From an uncultured Clostridia bacterium (GTDB taxonomy: Bacteria > Bacillota > Clostridia > Oscillospirales > Acutalibacteraceae), in the NCBI GenBank assembly GCA_945982035.1, contig CAMFRO010000004.1:1-41512 (forward strand): a stretch of DNA of 41,512 nucleotides, given 5' to 3'. Both the position numbers and the translations under genes were made by a program. Numbering within the stretch: the stretch's first letter is position 1; each line of letters begins with the position of its first letter. Below are positions 16,559-25,730 of the stretch, in pieces. A model generated the notes under the pieces. It did no database searches. It was given only the letters and a program-made list of their open reading frames with translations, and was not told the origin of the DNA.

Positions 16559-16603
16559 AAAAAACGGCTTCCCGTGGGATTAACCTTGAGGGAAGCCGTT
16601 TTT
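16559..16603. terminator. Bidirectional terminator between Cys-rich gene and malQ
   Basis: A 14-base stem (AAAACGGCTTCCC with flanking A paired to GGGAAGCCGTTTT) with a 16-base loop. It has A-runs on the left and T-runs on the right, so it works for both convergent genes. The right edge touches the malQ stop codon. Confidence 0.92.
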
Positions 16604-18120
16604 CAATCAAACGCCGGATAAGTTCTGCGGTAAAGTGAATTTATCCTTCTGAAATACTCGCTGTCAATGCTATCAATGGTGTCGGCGGTTGTTCTGAAAC
16701 GCCAATTTTTTTCGGGTACGCCGGGTATGTTCATTCTTGCGTCACTGCCAAATCCGCACATATCTTGAAGCGCAATTATGGCTGTGTTGGAGGAGCTTTT
16801 CCACACCGCCTCAATAATTTTGCGGCAGGATTTGGAATAATAACCGCCCTCGCCCCAGTTGTCGCCTTCAAAGCCTGCATAATCAAGAGCAAACCTGCGC
16901 TCCTTTTCGCTTGCCTCCCACAACCAGCCTAAAATGGTGTTGTTGTCGTGGGTGCCTACATAATTAACCGAATTTGCACAAGCATTATGGGGAAGATGAG
17001 ATGAGTCAGCGTTGGGGTCAAAGCCGAACTGAACCACCTTCATTCCGGGAAATCCCGTGTCCTCAAGAAGCTTTACAACATCCTCACCGAAAACACCCAA
17101 ATCCTCGGCGATAATCGGTGCCTCGCCAAACACATCCTTAACTCTGTTAAACAAATCCATTTTTGGACCGTCAAGCCATTCTCCCACCTTTGCAGTGTCA
17201 CTATCAGCAGGAACTGCCCAATAAGACGCAAAGGCACGGAAATGATCAATTCTAACAGTGTCGTAGGTTTTTAAAGCCTGAGAAAGTCTTGATATCCACC
17301 AGGAATATTCGTCCTCCTTCATAGCCTGCCAGTTATAAATAGGATTGCCCCACAGCTGACCGTCCTCGCTGAAATAATCAGGCGGAACACCTGCTACCTT
17401 TTCAGCAGTCAGCGTTTTTTCATCAATAAGAAACATCTCAAGATTTGACCATACATCTACGCTGTCCATAGCTACATAAATAGGCATATCACCGATTACC
17501 GCAACACCTTTTTTGTTTGCGTATTCCTTTAACTCGTACCATTGCTTGAAGAAAATGTACTGTACAAATTTCCAAAATGCCGCCCTGTCCTCGTAGGAGA
17601 AAATATCCTTTATGCACTCGTGATACCGGGCGTGCTTTTCGCTCCATTCCCACCAGGGCTTGCCGTTTTCAATTTCTTTAATCGCCATAAATACTGCGTA
17701 ATCCGTTACCCAGTCATTGCTTAATTCAAATTCCTTGATTTCCTTTGCAAGCCTTTCGTCAATGCTTAAAAACGCTTTGTGCAGAAGCTCAAGACGTTTT
17801 TCACCTGCAAATTCATAGTCGGCGGTGTAGGGTGAGCCGTTGTAGATATTGCTTTTTACATCATCTTCATCAACAAGACCCATATCCTGTAGGCCCTTTG
17901 GGTTTATGAACATAAAATTACCCGCAAAGGCGGAGGGGGAGCAGTAGGGAGAATTTGCCCCGTCAACAGGGTTAAAGGGCAAAACCTGCCAGTATGTAAA
18001 ACCCATATCTGAAATTTTATCAATAAATCGGCGTGCGTTATCATCAAAAACACCTACGCCGTAGGGCGAGGGCATTGAGCTTATGTGCAAAAGAACGCCT
18101 GCGCCTCTCTTCTTTAACAT
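16603..18120 (-). CDS. malQ: 4-alpha-glucanotransferase (amylomaltase, GH77)
   Basis: Disproportionates maltooligosaccharides by moving alpha-1,4-glucan segments between chains; acts with glycogen or starch breakdown in the cytoplasm. It has 505 residues, the standard bacterial length. GH77 signatures are RGAGVLLHISSMPSPYGVG at the start, NSPYCSPSAFAGN, DMPIYVAMDS, RIDHFRAF with nucleophile Asp292, AEDLG with acid/base Glu339, and YVGTHDNNT with Asp392. ATG 18120 has AAGGTGA upstream. It is transcribed divergently from miaB with its own promoter. The glycogen synthesis operon in this window is about 17 kb away, so they are separate units. Confidence 0.96.
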   Translation of the reverse strand: MLKKRGAGVLLHISSMPSPYGVGVFDDNARRFIDKISDMGFTYWQVLPFNPVDGANSPYCSPSAFAGNFMFINPKGLQDMGLVDEDDVKSNIYNGSPYTADYEFAGEKRLELLHKAFLSIDERLAKEIKEFELSNDWVTDYAVFMAIKEIENGKPWWEWSEKHARYHECIKDIFSYEDRAAFWKFVQYIFFKQWYELKEYANKKGVAVIGDMPIYVAMDSVDVWSNLEMFLIDEKTLTAEKVAGVPPDYFSEDGQLWGNPIYNWQAMKEDEYSWWISRLSQALKTYDTVRIDHFRAFASYWAVPADSDTAKVGEWLDGPKMDLFNRVKDVFGEAPIIAEDLGVFGEDVVKLLEDTGFPGMKVVQFGFDPNADSSHLPHNACANSVNYVGTHDNNTILGWLWEASEKERRFALDYAGFEGDNWGEGGYYSKSCRKIIEAVWKSSSNTAIIALQDMCGFGSDARMNIPGVPEKNWRFRTTADTIDSIDSEYFRRINSLYRRTYPAFD

Positions 18121-18151
18121 AAAATCACCTTATAATTCATCGTTAAAATAA

Positions 18152-18180
18152 ATAATATCACTTTATGAATTAAAAATCAA
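18152..18180 (-). promoter_or_regulatory. malQ promoter
   Basis: On the minus strand TTGATT (18180-18175) and TATTAT (18157-18152) are separated by exactly 17 bases, about 30 bases before the malQ ATG. It fits a sigma-A promoter. Confidence 0.65.
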
Positions 18181-18233
18181 CAACGCCTTATTATATATTA
18201 ATAATAATTATAATATTTTTAATAAAATAGATA

Positions 18234-18262
18234 TTGAATATATATAATCTATTTGTTATAAT
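18234..18262 (+). promoter_or_regulatory. miaB operon promoter
   Basis: TTGAAT (18234-18239), a 17-base spacer, and a consensus TATAAT (18257-18262). It lies about 36 bases upstream of miaB, back-to-back with the malQ promoter in the 177-base divergent region. Confidence 0.8.
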
Positions 18263-18297
18263 ATCACAGTGTAGATTTTTATGCAGGAGGTATAGTT

Positions 18298-19722
18298 ATG
18301 GCTGTTAATGTTCGCAAAATATCCGAGCAGGAGCTTGAAGCTCAGCGTGCCTACGAGCAGAAAGCTCTGTCGCTTCTTCAAAAGCGTTACACGTCAAAGC
18401 CGCTTGCCTGCGTAATTACCTACGGCTGTCAGCAGAATGTTGCCGACAGTGAAAGAATAAAGGGAATGCTTGAAAAAATGGGATACGGCTTTACCGATGA
18501 TCGCCTTTCGGCAAAGTTGATCATTTTTAACACCTGTGCCGTGCGTGAGCATGCCGAGGATAGAGTATTCGGCAACGTGGGTTCTCTTAAAAAATACAAG
18601 CTCAGCAATCCCGACGTGGTAATTGCCCTTTGCGGATGTATGATGCAGCAGCAGCACATTGCCGACAAAATAAAACAGTCCTTTCCTTTTGTGGATTTGG
18701 TTTTTGGCACCCACGTTATTCACCGTGTACCTGAACTTATCTACAAAGCTTTAACGCAGAAGAAAAGAATTTTTGAACTGCCGGACGAGGACGGAGTTAT
18801 TGCTGAAGGCTTGCCGGTCAAGCGCGATAATGATAAAAAAGCCTGGATTCCCATTATGTACGGATGCAATAATTTTTGCTCCTACTGTATTGTGCCTTAT
18901 GTCAGAGGACGTGAGCGCAGCCGTAAAGTTGAGGATGTTGTTAAGGAATTTAAAGGTCTGGTGAATGAAGGCTATAAGGAAATTACACTGCTTGGTCAGA
19001 ATGTTAATTCCTACGGAAAGGATCTTGAACCTGCGGTTAACTTTTCCGAGCTTTTGCGTATCTTAAACGATGTTGACGGTGATTTTAGAATAAGATTTAT
19101 GACGAGTCACCCTAAGGATTGCACAAAAGAGTTGCTTGAAACCATGGCGCAGTGCGACAAGGTTGCCTGCCATCTGCACCTGCCATTCCAAAGTGGAAAT
19201 AACAGAGTGCTTAAAGCTATGAACAGAGGATACACGAGAGAAAAGTATCTTGAGCTTATTAACTATGCAAGGGAGCTTATGGGCGACGAGCTTTCAATAA
19301 CCAGCGACATTATAGTAGGCTTCCCCGGTGAAACCTACGAGGAATTTCAGGACACGCTGTCCCTGATTGAAGAAATTAAGGCAACAAGTCTTTTTACCTT
19401 TATCTACTCCCCCAGAAAGGGAACACCTGCGGCTGAAATGGATGACCCTATAAGCTATGATGAAAAATCAAAATGGCTTAGAGAGCTTTTGGCATTGCAG
19501 GAAAAAATTTCGGCTTCGCAAATGGCGTTGCACAAGGGCAAAACATTTAAATGCTTTGTGTACGGCAAAGGGAAGTTAGGTGATAATTATCTTGCCGCAA
19601 GAACCGACGGTAATTTGATTATAGAATTTGAGGGTGACGACAGGCTCATCGGTACCTTCAAAAAAATAAAAGTAACAGAGCCGCTCACCTATGTAATGAA
19701 GGGTGAATTGGAAAGGATGTAA
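18298..19722 (+). CDS. miaB: tRNA-2-methylthio-N6-dimethylallyladenosine synthase
   Basis: A radical-SAM methylthiotransferase that adds the ms2 group to i6A37 of tRNAs reading UNN codons. It has 474 residues. The N-terminal UPF0004 domain carries cluster ligands Cys44 (TYGCQQN), Cys80 (NTCAVREHAEDR) and Cys114 (CGCM). The radical-SAM motif is Cys190, Cys194 and Cys197 (YGCNNFCSYCIVPYVRGRE). A TRAM domain ends the protein. VRGRERSR and the overall length favour MiaB over the paralogue MtaB. The ribosome binding site is CAGGAGG. The enzyme that makes its substrate, miaA, is five genes on in the same run. Confidence 0.95.
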   Translation: MAVNVRKISEQELEAQRAYEQKALSLLQKRYTSKPLACVITYGCQQNVADSERIKGMLEKMGYGFTDDRLSAKLIIFNTCAVREHAEDRVFGNVGSLKKYKLSNPDVVIALCGCMMQQQHIADKIKQSFPFVDLVFGTHVIHRVPELIYKALTQKKRIFELPDEDGVIAEGLPVKRDNDKKAWIPIMYGCNNFCSYCIVPYVRGRERSRKVEDVVKEFKGLVNEGYKEITLLGQNVNSYGKDLEPAVNFSELLRILNDVDGDFRIRFMTSHPKDCTKELLETMAQCDKVACHLHLPFQSGNNRVLKAMNRGYTREKYLELINYARELMGDELSITSDIIVGFPGETYEEFQDTLSLIEEIKATSLFTFIYSPRKGTPAAEMDDPISYDEKSKWLRELLALQEKISASQMALHKGKTFKCFVYGKGKLGDNYLAARTDGNLIIEFEGDDRLIGTFKKIKVTEPLTYVMKGELERM

Positions 19723-19724
19723 TT

Positions 19725-20138
19725 ATGAGTTTAGAATCAGCACTCAGAGAACTCGGCAAAGAAATTCAGGCAGATGAGCGTTTTTCCGCTCTTCAGGCTG
19801 CAGCAAAGGTTAACGATGCAGACGAAGCTCTCCAGCAGCAGATGCAGGAGATGCAGCTTCTCTCTCTCAAATATCAGCAGGAGGCTGAAAAAGGAGAAGA
19901 GGCTTCTCAGGACAGAATTGCAGAGCTTCAGCAGCAGTATCAGGATCTTTACAACGAGATTATGCAGGGCGAAAATATGCAGAATTATTCAGTAGCCGCT
20001 TCCGCTATGGAGGAAATGGCTCAGTATATCAGCTCTATGATCGGTCTTTTCTTTGACGGTCAGGACCCTGAAACCTGTGAGATTCCTGCATCTGACGGAT
20101 GCACTCACGATTGTAGTACCTGCGGCGGCTGCCACTAA
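19725..20138 (+). CDS. YlbF/YmcA-family (RicA-like) protein with C-terminal Cys cluster
   Basis: A 137-residue, mostly helical protein rich in Gln and Glu, resembling the YlbF/YmcA family. In Bacillus subtilis these proteins form the Y-complex with YaaT that acts with RNase Y and carries Fe-S clusters. Here the helical part (about 1-110) is followed by a Cys-rich tail with Cys118, 126, 130, 133 and 136 (CTHDCSTCGGCH), a plausible Fe-S ligand set. It starts 2 bases after miaB, and the order miaB-this-mutS-mutL equals ymcB-ymcA-(cotE)-mutS-mutL in B. subtilis, which supports the YmcA/RicA assignment. Confidence 0.8.
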   Translation: MSLESALRELGKEIQADERFSALQAAAKVNDADEALQQQMQEMQLLSLKYQQEAEKGEEASQDRIAELQQQYQDLYNEIMQGENMQNYSVAASAMEEMAQYISSMIGLFFDGQDPETCEIPASDGCTHDCSTCGGCH

Positions 20139-20154
20139 TCAGGTAAATATGTTT

Positions 20155-20179
20155 CTGCGGCGGATATTCTTCGCCGCAG
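20155..20179. other. Hairpin between ricA-like gene and mutS
   Basis: CTGCGGCG (20155-20162) and CGCCGCAG (20172-20179) form a perfect, G/C-rich 8-base stem with a 9-base loop. No T-run follows, so it is not a classical terminator. It may act in mRNA processing or stability, or partly insulate mutS. Confidence 0.55.
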
Positions 20180-20215
20180 GACAGGTTAAACCAAAAACGA
20201 GAAAGGACGGAGAAT

Positions 20216-22849
20216 ATGGCAAAAAAAGGCGAGCTGTCACCTATGATGCAACAGTATTTTAAGGTAAAAAAAGAATATCCCGGAGTGCTTTTATTCTTTC
20301 GTCTGGGCGATTTTTATGAGATGTTTTTTGACGATGCAAAAACTGCTGCGGCAGAGCTTGACCTGGTTTTAACAGGCAGGGACTGCGGTCTTGACGAAAG
20401 GGCGCCTATGTGCGGAGTACCCTTTCACAGTGCAGACAGTTATATTGCAAAATTGGTTGCAAAGGGCTATAAGGTCGCAATATGCGAGCAAATGGAGGAC
20501 CCTGCAAAAGCAAAGGGCATAGTTAAAAGAGATGTCATAAGAATTATTACACCGGGTACGGTTATTGAGGGAAATATGCTTGAGGAGGGCGCAAACAATT
20601 ATCTTTGTGCCGTATGTAAGGGCAGTAAAATGACGGGAATGTGCTTTGCCGATATTTCAACAGGCGAATTTCATATTACCGCCGTGTCCGGCGACGATGA
20701 GCAAAATCAAATTAATAATCAGCTTTCCGCCTATGCACCTAAGGAGATAATTGTTAACAGCTCCGCTTTTGATATGCAGGCAGTACGCACCTTTGCTGAG
20801 GTACGGCTTAACGCTAATTTTGAAAAAGCCGACGACAGTGTGTTTGATTATAACAACGCCTCGGATTTGGTTATTCAAACTCTCAGCAAGGAGGAAATCT
20901 CCTCTCTTAATATAGGCAGAAGCGAGGAAGCAGTATGTGCCTTGGGTGCGGTAATTGCTTACCTTAGAGATACTCAAAAAACCAATAATATTGAAAAGCC
21001 GGGAGAAATTGATTTTTATGACAACAGTCAGTTTATGGCATTGGACATTAGCGCACGCCGTAATCTTGAGCTTACAAAATCAATGATGACCGGCGACAAG
21101 AAGCATTCTCTTTTATGGGTTATTGATAAAACAAAAACGGCTATGGGTAAGCGCATGATACGCTCTTGGCTTGAAAAACCGCTGATGAGCATTGCAAAAA
21201 TAGCCAAGCGACAAAACGCTGTGGCTGAGCTTGCCGATAACGGTATAATGCGTGATGATATACGAGAGTGCTTAACAGGTGTAAATGATATGGAAAGGCT
21301 TATGAGCCGTATTGCATATTCTACTGCTAACGCTAAGGAGCTTAACGCTCTTGCCTCTACAATCACTCACCTACCGAATATTAAAAGTATTCTTGCCTCC
21401 TCGTCAAGTGCAATGCTTAAGTCAATTAATGGGGATATTGACCTTTTGGAGGATGTTTACAGTCTTATTAAATCAGCTATCACGGACGAGCCTCCCATTA
21501 CTCTGCGTGAGGGCGGAATTATCCGTGACGGATTTAACGAAGAAATTGATTCTCTGCGTACAATAATGAACGACGGCGCAGGAATTATCAGTTCTATAGA
21601 GGCACAGCAGAGAGAGGCTACGGGAATACCAAAGCTACGTGTAGGATATAATAAGGTTTTCGGCTACTATATTGAGGTTACAAATTCCTACAAGGATATG
21701 GTGCCCGATACCTATATAAGAAAGCAGACATTAACTAATTGCGAAAGATATATTACCCAGGAGCTTAAGGATTTAGAGGGCAAAATTATCGGTGCTAAGG
21801 ATAGGTCCGTATCTCTTGAATACGAGGTTTTCTGCTCCGTTAGAGAGCAGATTGCCGGTGAGGTTGAAAGAATACAGAAAACTGCCAGAGCCCTTGCCTG
21901 TCTTGACTGTCTTGTCTCTCTTGCACAGGTTGCGGTTAACAATAATTACACCTGTCCGCAAATTACCAATGACGGAATAATTGATATTAAAAACGGCAGG
22001 CATCCTGTTGTGGAATCACTTTTGAAGGATGCACCATTTGTTCCCAACGATACCCTGCTTGATAATGATAAAAACAGATGCGCTATTATTACCGGTCCTA
22101 ATATGGCAGGCAAGTCAACATATATGCGCCAGACTGCTTTGATAACTCTTTTAGCGCAGATAGGCTCCTTTGTTCCTGCCGAAAGCGCAAAAATTTCCGT
22201 GGTTGATGCCATATTTACAAGAGTGGGTGCATCGGATGACTTGGCGACAGGTCAGTCAACCTTTATGGTTGAGATGAATGAGGTTTCAACCATACTTAAA
22301 AATGCCACCGCCTCGTCACTTATCATACTTGATGAAATCGGCAGAGGCACATCAACCTTTGACGGTATGAGTATTGCGAGAGCGGTGCTTGAATATGTTG
22401 TAAAGAAAAAGACTCTGGGCGCAAAAACACTTTTTGCCACTCATTATCACGAGCTTACGGCGATGGAGGGTATGCTTGACGGCGTAAACAACTATTCAAT
22501 AGCAGTAAAAAAACGTGGCGACGATATTACATTTCTACGCAGGATTGTGCACGGCGGAGCTGACCAGAGCTTCGGTATAGAGGTTGCAAAGCTTGCAGGA
22601 ATACCGGACAGCGTAATCAAACGAGCGAAGGTTATTCTTAAAGAGCTTGAAGCCAACAAGACGGAAATTGAGTTTAAAGCGGAGGATACTGATGTTCAGG
22701 AAGATAATGACATCCAGTACAATTTTACAACAAATTCCGTAAACGATATTCTTGAACTAATCAAAACCATAGATATAAACACATTAACACCTATTGAGGC
22801 AATGCAAACATTGTACGACCTAAAAAAGAAAGCTGAAGAGGTTTCATAA
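20216..22849 (+). CDS. mutS: DNA mismatch repair ATPase MutS
   Basis: Recognises mismatches and small loops and recruits MutL. It has 877 residues, full length for MutS1. The mismatch-reading Phe-X-Glu motif is FYE (33-35) in RLGDFYEMFFDDA. The ABC-type ATPase has Walker A GPNMAGKST (about 626-634), the LDEIGRGTSTFDG Walker B region and the FATHYHEL switch. The C-terminal tail ends in a segment of the helix-hinge type (NDILELIKTIDINTLTPIEAMQ). The N-terminal domain marks it as MutS1, not MutS2. The ribosome binding site is AAAGGACGGAG. It is followed by mutL after 21 bases. Confidence 0.97.
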   Translation: MAKKGELSPMMQQYFKVKKEYPGVLLFFRLGDFYEMFFDDAKTAAAELDLVLTGRDCGLDERAPMCGVPFHSADSYIAKLVAKGYKVAICEQMEDPAKAKGIVKRDVIRIITPGTVIEGNMLEEGANNYLCAVCKGSKMTGMCFADISTGEFHITAVSGDDEQNQINNQLSAYAPKEIIVNSSAFDMQAVRTFAEVRLNANFEKADDSVFDYNNASDLVIQTLSKEEISSLNIGRSEEAVCALGAVIAYLRDTQKTNNIEKPGEIDFYDNSQFMALDISARRNLELTKSMMTGDKKHSLLWVIDKTKTAMGKRMIRSWLEKPLMSIAKIAKRQNAVAELADNGIMRDDIRECLTGVNDMERLMSRIAYSTANAKELNALASTITHLPNIKSILASSSSAMLKSINGDIDLLEDVYSLIKSAITDEPPITLREGGIIRDGFNEEIDSLRTIMNDGAGIISSIEAQQREATGIPKLRVGYNKVFGYYIEVTNSYKDMVPDTYIRKQTLTNCERYITQELKDLEGKIIGAKDRSVSLEYEVFCSVREQIAGEVERIQKTARALACLDCLVSLAQVAVNNNYTCPQITNDGIIDIKNGRHPVVESLLKDAPFVPNDTLLDNDKNRCAIITGPNMAGKSTYMRQTALITLLAQIGSFVPAESAKISVVDAIFTRVGASDDLATGQSTFMVEMNEVSTILKNATASSLIILDEIGRGTSTFDGMSIARAVLEYVVKKKTLGAKTLFATHYHELTAMEGMLDGVNNYSIAVKKRGDDITFLRRIVHGGADQSFGIEVAKLAGIPDSVIKRAKVILKELEANKTEIEFKAEDTDVQEDNDIQYNFTTNSVNDILELIKTIDINTLTPIEAMQTLYDLKKKAEEVS

Positions 22850-22870
22850 ACAGATTTAAGAGAAGGGACG

Positions 22871-24787
22871 GTGAGCACTTTGCCGCAGATTAATGTTTTA
22901 CCAAAAGAAGTATATCAGTTAATTGCCGCCGGCGAAGTGGTTGAAAGACCGTCCTCTGTTGTTAAGGAAATGATTGAAAATTCCGTTGACGCCGGTGCAA
23001 AGAACATTACAGTTGAAATAAGACGGGGCGGAACGGAATACATACGAATTACCGACGATGGCAGCGGAATAGATAAAGATCAGGTTGAAAAGGTTTTTAT
23101 ACCTCACGCTACCAGTAAAATTAAGTATGCCGACGATTTGAACTCAATCGGTACTCTCGGCTTCAGAGGCGAGGCAATGGCGTCTGTTGCAGCAGTTGCA
23201 AGGGTAGAACTGCTTTCAAGAACGAAGGACAGTGATATCGGCAGCAGGTATGAAATTGCCGGAGGAGAGGAAATTGATTTTTCCGATGCAGGCTGTCCCC
23301 GGGGTACAACAATAGTTGTAAGGGATTTATTCTTTAACACCCCCGCCCGTATGAAGTTTTTGAAAAAGGATGTTACCGAGGGTAATGCCGTAGCAGGTGT
23401 TGTTGACAGAATGGCAATCAGCCATCCGGATATTTCCTTTAGATTTATCAGGGACGGCAAGCAGACCCTTATAACCTCCGGCAGCGGAGATTTAAAGTCA
23501 ACTGTATATTCTGTTTTCGGCAGAGAGTTTTCGTCAGCCCTTATTGACGTTGACTATTCTGTTAACAATATGCGTGTTACCGGCGTTGTTACAAAGCCGA
23601 CACAGTCACGCAAAAGCAGAGCAATGCAATTTTTTTATATTAACAACCGCCTTGTAAAGTCAAAAACCGCTATGGCTGCGCTGGAGCAGGCGTATAAAAA
23701 TAATATTATGGTTGGCAGGTTTCCCGGATGCGTTCTCAATATAGAATGTGATTCATCATTTGTTGATGTAAATGTTCACCCTGCTAAAACAGAGGTGCGT
23801 TTTGCAAATGAGCGTCCTGTGTTTGAACTGATTTACTACGGCGTAAAATCCGCAATAGAAACAGGGGATACCTTTAAAGAGGCAAAAATAACCCCTAAGC
23901 CTGTATATGAAAATGCACAGGGCAGGCTTGATTTTGTAAAAGATAAATCAAGCGAGCCTCAGCAGATAATTTTTAAACAGAAACCGAAAAATGAAAATTT
24001 TTGGAACGTGTCAAGTGTACAGGATTATAAAAATGATTTAAGTGAAAACATAAGCTCCCTACCTAAAGATAATGAGAAGGATACGCTTAACATTAATTTA
24101 AACAGAATTTTTGATACCTCTGTTAAGCCTGCCGAGTCTGATAAAAGTGAAAGCATTATCAGCAAAACCCTTGAAACAAACAAAGAAAACAAACAAACTG
24201 ATTCTGATAATGAAATTGAAATTCCCGATTTTAGGGTAATCGGGGAAGCCTTTAAAACCTATATTATTGTTGAGATTGACAGGAATTTATATTTTATAGA
24301 CAAGCATGCCGCCCACGAGCGTATGAATTTTGAAAGGCTTAAAAGCGAGTCCGAAATTAATTCACAGATTTTGCTTTCCCCTGTGGCAGTAAAGCTTTCA
24401 AAGGAGGAATATACGGCGGTTTGCGAAAATCTTGATTTGTATAAAAAATGCGGCTTTGTAATTGAAGACTTCGGCAATTCCTCCGTTATTGTAAGGGAGT
24501 GCCCTTCAATTCTTGATAACGAGGATGTGGAGGATTTGGTTATTGAAACCGCACAGAAGCTACTTGACGGCAAAACCGATATAACTCCCGAGCAGATGGA
24601 TTGGATTTTTCATTCAACCTCCTGCCGTGCCGCTGTTAAAGCCGGGGATTATACCTCACCCTACGAGAGAGAGTTATTTGTTAAAAAGCTCCTTTCAATG
24701 CCGGAAATAAGATATTGTCCCCACGGCAGACCGGTACTGATAAAAATGTCAAAATATGAGATTGAAAAGCAGTTCGGCAGGGCTTGA
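22871..24787 (+). CDS. mutL: DNA mismatch repair protein MutL (endonuclease type)
   Basis: A GHKL ATPase that couples MutS to strand incision. N-terminal motifs are EMIENSVDAGA, DDGSGID and GTLGFRGEAMAS. A polar linker of about 120 residues follows. The C-terminal domain has DKHAAHER (about 475), the metal-binding endonuclease motif of MutL proteins from bacteria without MutH, plus SCRAAVKAGD and CPHGRP. It has 638 residues from GTG 22871. That GTG sits only 2-3 bases from GAAGGGA. The in-frame TTG at 22880 would give MPQINVL, which matches the family N-terminus, at a spacing of about 11. The start is therefore uncertain by three codons. Confidence 0.95.
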   Translation: MSTLPQINVLPKEVYQLIAAGEVVERPSSVVKEMIENSVDAGAKNITVEIRRGGTEYIRITDDGSGIDKDQVEKVFIPHATSKIKYADDLNSIGTLGFRGEAMASVAAVARVELLSRTKDSDIGSRYEIAGGEEIDFSDAGCPRGTTIVVRDLFFNTPARMKFLKKDVTEGNAVAGVVDRMAISHPDISFRFIRDGKQTLITSGSGDLKSTVYSVFGREFSSALIDVDYSVNNMRVTGVVTKPTQSRKSRAMQFFYINNRLVKSKTAMAALEQAYKNNIMVGRFPGCVLNIECDSSFVDVNVHPAKTEVRFANERPVFELIYYGVKSAIETGDTFKEAKITPKPVYENAQGRLDFVKDKSSEPQQIIFKQKPKNENFWNVSSVQDYKNDLSENISSLPKDNEKDTLNINLNRIFDTSVKPAESDKSESIISKTLETNKENKQTDSDNEIEIPDFRVIGEAFKTYIIVEIDRNLYFIDKHAAHERMNFERLKSESEINSQILLSPVAVKLSKEEYTAVCENLDLYKKCGFVIEDFGNSSVIVRECPSILDNEDVEDLVIETAQKLLDGKTDITPEQMDWIFHSTSCRAAVKAGDYTSPYERELFVKKLLSMPEIRYCPHGRPVLIKMSKYEIEKQFGRA

Positions 24788-24788
24788 T

Positions 24789-25709
24789 ATGAAGAAAATT
24801 AAAATTATTTGTGTTGTGGGACCCACCGCCTCGGGTAAAAGTGATTTAGGTGTGTATCTTGCAAAAAATCTCGCAGGAGAAATTATCAGCGCCGATTCAA
24901 TGCAGGTTTACAAGGGTATGTCTGTGGCAACCGCCGCCGTAACGCAGGAGGAAATGCAGGGCGTTCCCCATCATCTTGTGGAGATTTTAGACCCTTCACA
25001 GCGCTTCAGCGTAGCGGATTTTATCACACAGGCTACACAGGCGGTAAAGGAAATAACCGGCAGAAATCATACGCCCTTCATTGTTGGCGGAACAGGACTT
25101 TTTGCAGATAGCTTTATAAATAACATTACCTTTTCGGATGTGGGTGTTAATACTGCTTTACGGCAGGAGCTTGAGCAGAAAACCAATGATGAACTGTACG
25201 AGGAGCTGCTGAGACTTGACGAAAAGGCTGCCTCAGATATTCATAAGAATAACAGAAAGCGTGTAATCCGTGCCATTGAGCTTTGCAAAGGCGGAATCAC
25301 GAAAACACAGCAAAACGAAAATTCACGTCTTATTGAAAGTCCCTATGACGCTCTGTATATCGGCATTAATTATCAGGACCGTGAAAGGCTTTACGAAAGA
25401 ATAAACAAGCGTATTGACATTATGCTGAAAAACGGATTGGTTGACGAGGCAAAATCCGCCCTTAAAAACGCAGGTCCCACCTCGGCACAGGCAATAGGGC
25501 ATAAGGAGCTTTCACCGTATTTCAACGGCAGTATGACGCTTGATGAAGCGGTGGAAAATTTAAAGCGTGAAACACGGCGATACGCTAAAAGGCAGATTAC
25601 CTGGTTTCGCCGAAATGAAAAAATAAATTGGCTTTACGCTGACAGTATGAATAAAGATGAGTTGTATGCAGAGGCGTTAAGTCTTGCAAAGGATTTTTTA
25701 AGTCAGTAA
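24789..25709 (+). CDS. miaA: tRNA dimethylallyltransferase
   Basis: Transfers the dimethylallyl group from DMAPP to N6 of A37, making the substrate of MiaB. It has 306 residues. The P-loop GPTASGKSD is at about 11-19, SADSMQVYKGM (substrate and tRNA contacts) at about 34-44, HHLVEILDP near 65, GGTGLF follows, and RQITWFRRN lies close to the C-terminus. The frame is open back to 24756 inside mutL, but ATG 24789, one base after the mutL stop, gives the canonical MiaA N-terminus. There is no strong ribosome binding site, so translation is probably coupled to mutL. Confidence 0.96.
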   Translation: MKKIKIICVVGPTASGKSDLGVYLAKNLAGEIISADSMQVYKGMSVATAAVTQEEMQGVPHHLVEILDPSQRFSVADFITQATQAVKEITGRNHTPFIVGGTGLFADSFINNITFSDVGVNTALRQELEQKTNDELYEELLRLDEKAASDIHKNNRKRVIRAIELCKGGITKTQQNENSRLIESPYDALYIGINYQDRERLYERINKRIDIMLKNGLVDEAKSALKNAGPTSAQAIGHKELSPYFNGSMTLDEAVENLKRETRRYAKRQITWFRRNEKINWLYADSMNKDELYAEALSLAKDFLSQ

Positions 25710-25730
25710 ATTTAGAAAGGAGAATGTACT

